22,612 nucleotides of DNA from Protostelium mycophagum (taxonomy: Eukaryota > Evosea > Variosea > Protosteliida > Protosteliaceae), in the NCBI GenBank assembly GCA_002081555.1, contig MZNV01001393.1:1-22612 (forward strand), read 5' to 3'. The position numbers and the translations under genes are program-made. Below, piece by piece: positions 1-7,769 of the stretch (the first letter of the stretch is position 1; each line of letters opens with the position of its first letter). The notes beneath the pieces are model-generated. The model was given only the letters and a program-made list of their open reading frames with translations, did not search any database and had not been told where the DNA came from.

Positions 1-1156
1 CTCTGTGATTGTGGGCTGATCTTGATTTCTGAAGTATTTCAGTTGAGTTGTGATTATAGAGTCTGTTGAAAAGAGAGCAAAGTGATCTGTGCTGTCTGCA
101 CTTGCGCAAATTTTTGCAAACACGATCTCTCATGATCTTGGGAATTGTGTTCGCAAAGTCAATCATCCACCTCAATAGAGTCGTCAGATACACCAATGGA
201 ACATTGATGTGCATTTGTAACCACGAGCAAGCAAAAAAATGAATTTGAACCGGACCCGGTTTTGTGTCTTGAATCTGGCACATGCCCCTATCATGATCCC
301 AGCCTCAAGGGGGTGTACACTTCGAAAGGAAGAGGTTTAGACTTTATATCTTTGACGATTGAGTGGACTTGCAGTGATGGACGGACATCTTCATGCACTT
401 GTGGAGGACTTATTTGAAGGAGCTCCCAAAGAGGTAGATGGAGAGTTAGTAATGACTCAAAAGCTGGATATAGCGAGCAAGTCACGGTAAAGTCGGACTC
501 GTGCAGGTCCTTAAGAGGTAAACTTGGGCAGGATCCATAAGATTGAATTCTAAGCTGATTTATTCTCCCAATTTAATTTCAAAATGGTGCACAAATATAA
601 CCACCTCACCGGGACCTAAAGATAAAAATTTAATTTTCTTGAACACTGCTTCTGGTTCTGCCAACTTTGCATCTGCATCAATTTTCAAATCCTAGTGGGC
701 TTTTATGAAAAGCTTTTGAGGCCGTATAATAGTTTTCATTGATGAGAACAGTATTTGTTTGTTTTTCAACGTTGTAGTCTGGTCCGCCAGAACGAGGTAT
801 ATTGCGCACAGGACACCACTTGGAAAATGGTGCCCCTGATGCAGACTCTCAGATTTTGGTGGTTGTAAATATCCTTAAAAAAATGCAACATATTGGCTTC
901 AAACCAAAGCACTTTACAGAATACGTAATCCGGGTTCCCTCGGTCCAAGACTTCCTCAAATTACCGCTTGATCTTCTCACAGGTAATCACCTTCAGAAAT
1001 TTAATATTTCTGATTCTTTGTCAAAAAATTCTTTTTCCAAAAATGCGATTACCTCATCTTTCAATCTTCGGGGAGCTTGCACTCCGCTGCTCCCTACTTC
1101 TTTTCTCTTCTTCTCTTTTTTAATTAGCTCAGGAGCAGACAGTTTTCCTTTCTATA
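1..1156. other. Gene-poor stretch, no recognised gene
   Basis: I see no recognisable gene. The longest open frame is 802-1188 on the + strand (128 codons); it matches no family I know and runs into the LTR-like copy at 1157, so it is probably a chance or repeat-derived frame. The composition is ordinary and I see no clear splice-bounded coding pattern like that of the genes further right. It may be old repeat-derived DNA next to the LTR copies. Confidence 0.4.
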
Positions 1157-1430
1157 TGTCAGGAATCAATGACATAAAACACGAATAAATCATATTAATT
1201 TATTCATAAGTTATTTCAACGTTTAAATCAACGTTGTTGTCTATTTACTAAAAATCGCCAAGTTACGGATTTACAACGCGCACTGCGGAAATTAGGAAGA
1301 TTCACCTGTTCATGGAACAGCCGTTATGGCCAAGGAATATAAAAGCGCTTGATCCGAAACAAGGATCGTCTTTGAGTTTACCTTTTCTCTCTGTTTCTCT
1401 TCTTTCCCTTTCCTTTTTGCGGAAGTAAAC
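1157..1430 (+). mobile_element. Fossil LTR, copy 1 (LTR retrotransposon, family unassigned)
   Basis: A roughly 274-bp block begins TGTCAGGAATCAATGACAT and ends near a CA-rich GTAAACACTC stretch. It aligns by eye with the blocks at 1739 and 22482. It has the same internal layout: an AT-rich inverted repeat with AATAAAT, an AACGTTGTTG palindrome, a GC-rich CGCGC segment, an ACGGCCGTTATGGCC-like palindrome and a pyrimidine-rich tail. It is visibly more diverged from copies 2 and 3 than they are from each other, so it is older or from another subfamily. The 3' edge is approximate. Confidence 0.7.
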
Positions 1431-1738
1431 ACTCTCCAATATTCTTTAAGTCCTTCACGATTGGAAGAAATGGAGGGTCCACCCTCTATAGAACCAGAAT
1501 GTTTTCCGACCATTAGGTCAATGCCTGTTTCCTCGATGGCTACGGCCGGGAAGGATTCAGAAGGTGGTTTGGATCTTGGCCCAATGGCCAAGATGATGTA
1601 CGCAAAGGCGGATGGGCTACATACTCGTCCAACTGCGCAGCCACAGGACGTTGATAGGGGTTCTTGAACCTCTGATCGATTTTCACGTCCACATAATATG
1701 TCAAGTCCATATGGACGTGGTGAATTTAACAGAGGATC
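1431..1738 (+). mobile_element. Remnant between two fossil LTR copies
   Basis: About 308 bp lie between two same-orientation LTR copies. They hold a short open frame (1461-1667) that I do not recognise. The segment could be what is left of the inside of an element after a large loss, or host DNA between two separate solo LTRs. The two LTRs are clearly diverged, which argues against a recent single insertion. It is broken and far too short for a working element. Confidence 0.35.
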
Positions 1739-2031
1739 TGTCAGGCATCGATGACATGTAAGAACGAATAAATTAATATAATTTATTCGTAAGTTGCAAC
1801 GACGTTTAAACTAACGTTGTTGTTTATTTATTTAAAGTTCGCAAAGTTACGCGTGCGCGTTTACAACGCGCAACGCGGAAATTAGGAAGATTCAAGTGTT
1901 CATGGAACGGCCGTTATGGCCGAGTAATAAAGCACTTGAAGCGCAACGTCCCAAATTAGGACGCGTCTTTGAGTTTTACCTTTCTCTTTGTTTATTCTTC
2001 TCTCTTCCCATTCTATTTCGTGTAAGTATAC
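1739..2031 (+). mobile_element. Fossil LTR, copy 2
   Basis: A roughly 293-bp block starts TGTCAGGCATCGATGACATG. Over the 131 bp that can be compared it is nearly identical to the block at 22482, with only a handful of differences. It contains a perfect 10-bp inverted repeat (CGAATAAATT and AATTTATTCG, 5-nt loop) and ends near GTAAGTATACA. I could not settle the terminal dinucleotides or a target-site duplication, so the right edge is approximate. Confidence 0.75.
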
Positions 2032-2400
2032 AATCCTAATAAGCCCCTGAGGTCACAGTCTTCAGCCAAAGGCGTTGCATCGTCACAAACATCGGGATCA
2101 GAAATAGCAGTTAAAGTGAAAGTTGCGCTTCTTACCGCAGATCACATTGGAGATATGTGTTAACCACTATTTCCACTGTTAATGACGCAACATTAGACAC
2201 TCTGTTAAAAGACTAGATATCAACCTTTTGTCTACTGCATTTTCTCTTGCCAAAGGGTTTGAGATTGCAGTCTTTAGCCAAAGGGCTAGTGTAGACAAAG
2301 GATTATCTGTCTAAAGATCAGATATTAGACCTTTGTCTATTACACCAATTCTAATCAAAGGGTTTGAGGGTGTAATCATCAGCGGGAGGCTGAAATGAAC
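2032..2400. repeat. Degenerate tandem repeat, about 105-bp unit
   Basis: Two to three imperfect copies of one block can be read here. The core runs AGATATnnnCCTTTTGTCTA, then about 25 bp, then CAAAGGGTTTGAG and AGTCTTTAGCC-like sequence. Copies start near 2210 and 2315, and a partial copy (GTCACAGTCTTCAGCCAAAGG) lies near 2052. There is no coding signal. It abuts the LTR and may be repeat-derived. Confidence 0.5.
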
Positions 2401-2608
2401 GTCAAAAAAGACGAAGACGAAGCGACGTTGGATTGGTGTGTTGTTACCTAGAGAAATGTTCGAAGGGTCTTCTTCGAACGGACAGTGTGTGTTGAGTTGT
2501 AGATAAATGCACTATAATAATATTCCTTTTTTTATATGATGGGGAACTTTCTGGCAACTTTACGCAAAAAACTGGTCGTTTCTTTTGAATTTTTCTTCCT
2601 GTATCAAG
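2401..2608. promoter_or_regulatory. Upstream region of the GPKOW gene, with a perfect hairpin
   Basis: About 200 bp lie between the repeat tract and the ATG at 2609. They hold a perfect 8-bp inverted repeat with a 6-nt loop (GTTCGAAG at 2458-2465, CTTCGAAC at 2472-2479). This could be a hairpin, or TTCnnGAA-like inverted sites of heat-shock-element type. A TATA-like TTTTTTTATATGA lies near 2527. Any regulatory role is inference. Confidence 0.3.
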
Positions 2609-3953
2609 ATGGAGGCAAGCTCAGAAGTCGATCTACCTATACTTCTCAAATACCGTAACCCACTGGTGGAAGCAGAGAAGGATGAAACGAAAAAGTAGGA
2701 GTAATAATCATCTCCACTTATAATCTCTGTCTAATACTCCCAGATTTAAGATCGATGTGGATTCCAGACCAGAGGAATCAACTTTGGAAGATTATGACAG
2801 AGTTCCTGTTGCTGATTTTGGACGGAGCATTCTGGGAGGTCTAGGTTGGGCTGAGGGCAGCGCAGTAGGTCTCACTAATGCAGCGTAGGAATCTTATTCA
2901 GATGATCCTCCACATTTTCTGAGCGTTAAAAGGGTATTTGAGCCGGTAATCTTTAAGAAGAGGGGTGGTGGTCCTCGTAGTCATCTTGGACTTGGTGCCA
3001 CTGTACAATTAGAAGATGAGCCTCCACATAAAAGAAAGAAAGGGGTGGATGCCTATGAGGAGAGGAAAGAAAAACAGAAAAAAGAGCTTGGCGAGGGATC
3101 GTGGGTGAAGATCGTGGATGGAAGACATGAAGGTCTCATTGCGAGGATAAAATCAGCAGAAGGTCCATATTTCAACGTCACTCTGCAATCCAATTCGCAG
3201 GTAGCAGAATTATTTTATTTTATTTCTTGTTTAATCTCACAGATGATAAAAGTGAAGAAAGAATATGTGACAGAATATAACGAAAATGACAAAAAAGAGA
3301 CAAAGATATCTGAAAAGAAAGAAAAGAAAGAAAAAAAAGAAAAAAAAGAGAAAAAAGAGAAAAAAGAGAAGAAAAATAAGAAAGAAAAAAGAGAGAAGGA
3401 GGCGTGGTTACATCCTGGTATTATCGTTAGAATTGTTGATAAAAATATCAAAAAAGGTGGGTATCGTATTCTGTCTTTTTATAAGGGCTTCGCAATCACG
3501 AATAAAACAATATCCAATAATATCATATTATGATAAATATAATCATAAATATAATGATATAATAATGAATATAATAATAAATGATGAATGACGATGGTTA
3601 ATATTTAAAGGTAAATATTACCTTCAGAAGGGAGTGATACAAGATGTATACAGTCCAAGAGAATGTTCCGTCAAGACAGAAGACCGACAATTAATAGAAG
3701 GTATATTCACATATAGAGGAGACAATATTGATATAGAATAGTGAAGGATGATATGTTGGAGACGGTGATACCAAAGAACGAAGGCGAAGAAGTGTTAATC
3801 GTGAGAGGGGAGAGATCTGGTCAGAGGGGAAGGTTCAAAGACAAGAGAAGAGTGAAGGACCAGAGTATCGTACAAGTGCAGATGGTGGACACTTTAGACT
3901 TGTTGGAATACCCGCTGGACAGTGTGTCACAGCTGTCATCTGGATTTCACTAA
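2609..3953 (+). CDS. GPKOW: GPKOW/Spp2/MOS2-type spliceosomal G-patch and KOW protein
   Basis: Likely a spliceosome activation factor that contacts the DEAH helicase Prp2/DHX16 through its G-patch. Proposed exons: 2609-2694, 2744-2868, 2902-3200, 3243-3456, 3611-3700 and 3742-3953 (341 aa). The G-patch region is YDRVPVADFG...LGGLGWAEG. A GLGLGA-like end follows (SHLGLGA), then KOW 1 (GSWVKIVDGRHEGLIARI). A long KKE-rich linker (3310-3400) leads to the C-terminal KOW region (WLHPGIIVRIVDKNIKKGKYY...DVYSP, then DDMLETVIPKNEGEEV), which is close to human GPKOW. ATG 2609 is the first in frame and gives MEASSEVDLP. Oddity: without an intron at 2869-2901 (33 nt, weak GTCTCA donor) the frame meets TAG at 2886-2888, and with it the conserved second G-patch glycine pair is lost. 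The gene is either intact with a tiny intron or carries a premature stop. Its stop lies 12 bp from the TYW2 stop. Confidence 0.85.
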
Positions 3954-3965
3954 AAGATTCTCGTG

Positions 3966-5405
3966 TCATTTATTCCTCTCTAGTTTCACATCTGCAACGC
4001 AATGGAATAATTTTGGCGCGAAATTCTTGACCACTCTGAATTGGACTATTGTGGCTGTGTATTCTCCCTATACGCTCATCAGCTCCATCCCTACTAGCAC
4101 CTTCACCTTTGTCTCTTGGTTGATGTGATCTAACGCCATTCGGTGGTACTCTTCCTTGTGACAGACGTGGTGATAATGTATTATCCCTCCTTCTGTTCTT
4201 AAGAATTGAACGGCTCTTTGTATGAATTCCTTTGGTGTGGGGATATATCCCATCAACACTCTATCTGCTCTACCTATATACTCATCCCCTCTCTCTCTAT
4301 TATCACCTAAAAATGCCTTCCACTCACATACTGCATTATATCTATCCATATTTATTATTATAAATATATAATATTAGGTAGATACACCCACCTCATGTTG
4401 TTCTCCAACCATTTATAAGATAAGGGGTTCTTCTCGATCGATATCACCATACTTGCCTCTGATCTACAACCCAGTGGTGCCGAGAAGTAACCTGATTATA
4501 TTTATTCTGTTATTGAAAGGCTATCATACCTATCCCTGCAAACATATCCACTATAATCTCATTCTTCGTCTTCAAATTACCAAAATGCATTCTCTCTGTT
4601 CCATTACCAGAGGCAAACATGACCTTGTAATTCATTTATAAATAATAACTTTATGATAAATAGCACCTGTGATACATCCATATGATAACTTATTCCTCCT
4701 TCTATGTGTGTTGTAGATGTGGGGTCTTCGGGTGTCTTTGTGTGGAGAATTCTAATCTTAGGTTGTCTCAGCTCGCCATGTATCCCATCCAAGTCCTGCA
4801 CGACTGTGTCCACATCTGTATCTCTTCAGATCTGAGCGATGATGATGATCATTGACCTGCGATGACTGACACCAAGCCTTTGCCGATCAATTCTGCAAAG
4901 GGCTCCATCTCTTGTGACATCTTTCTCAAGATGATTACTCTGCCAAGTTTCTCCCATCCTGCAGGGAGATGCTCGGATAGCTGAGTGTCCCAAGCTTGTA
5001 CATTATTTTTCATCCAATTATTCAACTTTTCTCTTGGACCGACAGAGGATTTCGTCTCAGTGAGGGAGGACAAGGCTCGAGGGTCTAAAGAACCCCGGTA
5101 TCTTTCGAGAAATTCAGAAACTGAGGGAAAAGACTCGAGAGTTGTAGCCGACTGAGATAATAAGAGATGGATCGTTTAAAAAGATCTACCAATGATTGTA
5201 ATTGTTGTGGAGATGGTTCTTGCGAGAGAGGGATGAAAATGTCCTCTCCTGTGGTCTTCAAGGCAGGTAAACTGCTTCTCAAATTCTGCTCTGCAATCGA
5301 CTTCATCACCTGCTGAACACTTCGCTTCTGACAACGGACCACATTGAATGTAGATTCTAGTGATATGAGAACGATCATCTTGTTGAACTCACCAAAGACG
5401 CTCAT
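3966..5405 (-). CDS. TYW2: tRNA wybutosine-synthesising protein 2 (TYW2/TRM12)
   Basis: This enzyme transfers the alpha-amino-alpha-carboxypropyl group of S-adenosylmethionine to the imG-14 base at position 37 of tRNA-Phe, in the cytosol. Exons (minus strand): 5405-5190, 5151-4857, 4821-4667, 4623-4530, 4491-4392, 4341-4101 and 4067-3966. They total 400 aa, about the usual length. The N-terminal domain holds FNVVRCQKRSVQQVMKSI. AGWEKLGRVIIL matches the family WEKxGDxxxL segment. GISYHMDVSQVMFASGN leads to the SAM-binding motif VDMFAGIGYFS (about residues 243-258), then SIEKNPLSYKWLENN, LGDNR and ADRVLMGYIPTP. GLIPS-type sequence here is typical of TYW2, whereas Trm5 has an NLP motif. The C-terminus has VVKNFAPKLFHCVADV, as in the family VKxYAPxVxHxVxD. 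The start at 5405 could instead be 5378. The last intron (4068-4100, 33 nt) removes an in-frame TAG; donor 4106 is an alternative. Confidence 0.9.
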
Positions 5406-5544
5406 GTTGATCTCGTTAATCACGATCGTGATAATTGTGTTCCCGAGATGAGGGATAAATTCTTTGTGCCTCTGTTTTCGAGTCAGATTTTGTTGTTTGG
5501 TTTGTGATTCTCAAATCAGTTGCCAGAGCTCGTATCCAAAGAGG
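5406..5544. promoter_or_regulatory. Divergent promoter region, TYW2 / phosphatidylserine synthase
   Basis: Only 139 bp separate the start codons of two head-to-head genes, so both promoters must lie here or reach into the genes. I see no convincing TATA box. A palindromic CRE-like TGACGTCA (5546-5553) overlaps the synthase start codon. Confidence 0.5.
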
Positions 5545-7354
5545 ATGACGTCAGTAGATGACAAACATGATCTGAATAATTCCTCGGAGACGAATGGCGC
5601 ACCACAGAGAGACATTCCACTCGTTCAGTTACATCAATCGGATCAGGTGTAGTGATGTTTGTTCTTTCCGCTCTCTCTGCAGTAAGTCCATTCTTGTGAT
5701 ACTTAGATGTAGGTCCGTGCCGAATCGAGGAAGCTGCTGAAAAGCTGGCTAAGTGGCGATCCATACATTACTTGGTTTGAGAAACCACATACTCTGACCT
5801 TGTTGACTCTTTGTGGCATCGGTTTGGTATTTGCAGCTTTTACCAGGGAAGAGAGCGCCGGTATAGAGACGAACACAAAACAGTGAGTTTATTCTGAGAG
5901 GATGTGTTATTGAAGATGTCAAGGGGACTGCTAGCTGTGATCTGCTGTTACTTAATCTATTCTGCAGCACAGGTGAGTTAGTTGTAGAATAATTTTATTT
6001 ACCTCAGCTAGAACAGAGATGGTTTATTTGTAAGACCTCACCCAATATTCTGGAGAATTGTCATGGGTTGTGGTGTTCTATACGCCTGCCTCCTCATTTT
6101 CCTGTTATTTCAGGTTCGTTCACCCGCAAGTGCCGCAGTATTTATCCTCTATAGTCTGTGGAAGATGCCTGGTGGCTACTCAGTAAGATCGATCCGAATT
6201 TGGGGAAGCCTCTACCAGAGAGGTCTTACGCTGAGAATTGTGAATTACACACACCCAACGACCCTCACTCTCGCTTCAGAAACCTATGGGTCTGTATATA
6301 TATCATTTATATTATCATATATCATCGTACGTCATCGCATATCATCTTATATTATCGCATATCGTATCGTATATCATCGTATAATCGTCATTTAATGATC
6401 CAAAGGACGCTGTCAATGATGAGTTTATGGTGGCGCATTTCTTAGGTTGGGCATGTAAAGCTATTCTCTTGAGAGATTGGTATTTATGCAACTTTATGAG
6501 CGTGTTATTCGAGCTGTTAGAGATGTCACTTCAGCACTTACTACCCAATTTTGCTGAGTGCTGGTGGGATCATGTAATGAGACATATGCAGTGTTTTATA
6601 ATAATAAGAACAGTGGATATTAGATGTCCTTACCATGAACTTATTTGGTATCATCCTCGGCCTTAAATTTGTAAAGTATTTCAACTGTACAGTGAGTATC
6701 ATAATATTCAAAATATATTCTGATCGAATGATAGCCTTATGGGTGGGTTGCGTCTACAGTGCAGCCAGAACTCGAGGTATTTCATTGGGATATTCTAAAG
6801 AATTGGCGGCGATTCGCATCCGTCATCGTACTCGTCTTCACAATATCCTTTTACTTATGAGAACACCACCATCTGATATCTTCCTTGATATATTCACGTA
6901 AATATTATAGAGTTAAACGCTTTCTTTTTGAAGTATGTGATGCACATACCACCACCGCATAGCATCAATATATTGAGATTGTTATTATGGTGGGGGATGG
7001 GGCTTCCTGCCGCAAGAGAATTTTATCAATACGTGATTGATCCGTGAGTAATTTGTGATAATTATGGATCATAGATTTATTAATATCAGAAAATGTAAGA
7101 GGATGGGTTCGATGTGCTGGATCGTCGCGGCATGTGCGACATGCGAGCTGTTATTGTGGATTAAATATGGTATCTCTAAAAAGTAAGAATGAAAAGAGGA
7201 TATTGATTTGATATACGATAGGATGTTCACAGCAAGTGCACCACCCACAGTGATATATTCTTGGCTAATATCTGTATCAGCTGTGTTATTATGGATGATT
7301 TATTACTTTGGAATCAGGGGTGGCACGGACTCTAGAAAAAGAAAAGTCGCATGA
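5545..7354 (+). CDS. Phosphatidylserine synthase, base-exchange type (PSS1/PTDSS family)
   Basis: A polytopic ER membrane enzyme that swaps the head group of phosphatidylcholine or phosphatidylethanolamine for serine. It is the PTDSS/plant PSS1 type, not the bacterial CDP-alcohol type. Exons: 5545-5646, 5713-5882, 5924-5972, 6012-6113, 6155-6289, 6406-6573, 6614-6691, 6735-6842, 6898-7043, 7090-7182 and 7222-7354 (427 aa). Diagnostic sequence: FEKPHTLT (TM1 start), NRDGLFVRPHP, WRIVMGCGVLY...FLLFQ, GKPLPERSYAENCELHTP, DEFMVAHFLGW, LLRDWYLCNFMSVLFELLE, PNFAECWWDHWILDVL, then IELNAFFLKYVMHIPPPHS and LLLWWGMGLPAAREFY. The ExxWWDH region and the length match the family. The tail RGGTDSRKRKVA is basic. 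Exons 8 and 9 join only if an AT-AC intron (6843-6897) is removed. It runs in the same direction as the LEA gene, 178 bp upstream of it. Confidence 0.92.
6290..6405 (+). repeat. Intron of the phosphatidylserine synthase gene filled by an ATATCATCGT-type array
   Basis: This 116-nt intron is two to three times longer than its neighbours. Nearly all of it is an imperfect short tandem array of ATATCATCGT, TATCGCAT and similar 5-10-nt units. The extra length seems to come from microsatellite growth. Confidence 0.7.
6843..6897 (+). other. Candidate U12-type AT-AC intron (55 nt)
   Basis: It begins ATATCCTTTTAC, which matches the minor-spliceosome 5' splice consensus ATATCCTT exactly. It holds TTCCTTGAT (6881-6889), one base from the U12 branch consensus TTCCTTRAC, with the branch A about nine nt before the end. 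It ends TTCAC. Removing it joins codons in phase 0 and gives VIVLVFT-VNIIELNAFFLK. The spacing from RRF to LNAF is then 14 residues, the same as in human PTDSS as I recall it. No GT-AG pair does this: the nearest one drops eight residues, and the unspliced frame stops. Confidence 0.75.
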
Positions 7355-7532
7355 TAAATGAATACATAACTCCCCACTTTATACATCTTCAGAAAGTTTT
7401 AGTGAGACTGTCACTCTGACACAACAGATTTTTTTTGTCTATTTTTGAAACGAAAAAAGAACGAAAAACACGGCAATTCGCTCCGGAGGACTTTTCTGCT
7501 TCATCTTCTTTCATCCAAATTTCTCGGCAAAA
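7355..7532 (+). promoter_or_regulatory. Spacer between phosphatidylserine synthase and LEA gene, presumed LEA promoter
   Basis: This 178-bp spacer must hold the end of the synthase transcript and the start of the LEA gene. AATGAATACATAAC follows the stop and there is a T-rich run near 7430. I see no clear TATA box. A 10-bp palindrome GTCACGTGAC (7558-7567), a G-box/E-box type site, lies just inside the first LEA exon. Confidence 0.35.
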
Positions 7533-7647
7533 ATGCCCAGAGCGAATGCCGAATCAAGTCACGTGACCTCTTCATCCATCAACCAAACACTACAGAAAAC
7601 TCACTTTCACGAGCATTTGATCACATCAACCGCTACCAAACTTACGA
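7533..7647 (+). other. First exon of the LEA gene: 5' UTR or alternative N-terminus
   Basis: It starts at AAAATG and ends at a strong donor (A/GTAAGTG at 7648). With the acceptor at 7734 it splices in frame to the ATG at 7770, adding about 50 Ser/Thr- and His-rich residues. If translation begins here the protein has 1029 aa; if at 7770 this is untranslated leader. It also carries the palindrome GTCACGTGAC at 7558-7567. Confidence 0.5.
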
Positions 7648-7769
7648 GTAAGTGTTCTCACACTGACGATCCAGCAATTGATTCTATATCTCAAAATTTT
7701 CTTTGTATGATCTGATTTAACACTGGTAGAATAGACAATCGTACTACGAAAACACCTACGTATATAAAC

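Noticed and set aside
2886-2888. TAG reassigned as a sense codon in this genome
   Set aside because: No other modelled gene needs it. In TYW2 an in-frame TAG is removed cleanly by an intron, so the standard code explains the window.
7761-7768. TATATAAA as a TATA box for the LEA gene
   Set aside because: It lies directly before the ATG at 7770, so a start site 25-30 nt downstream would remove that ATG. It is more likely leader or coding sequence.
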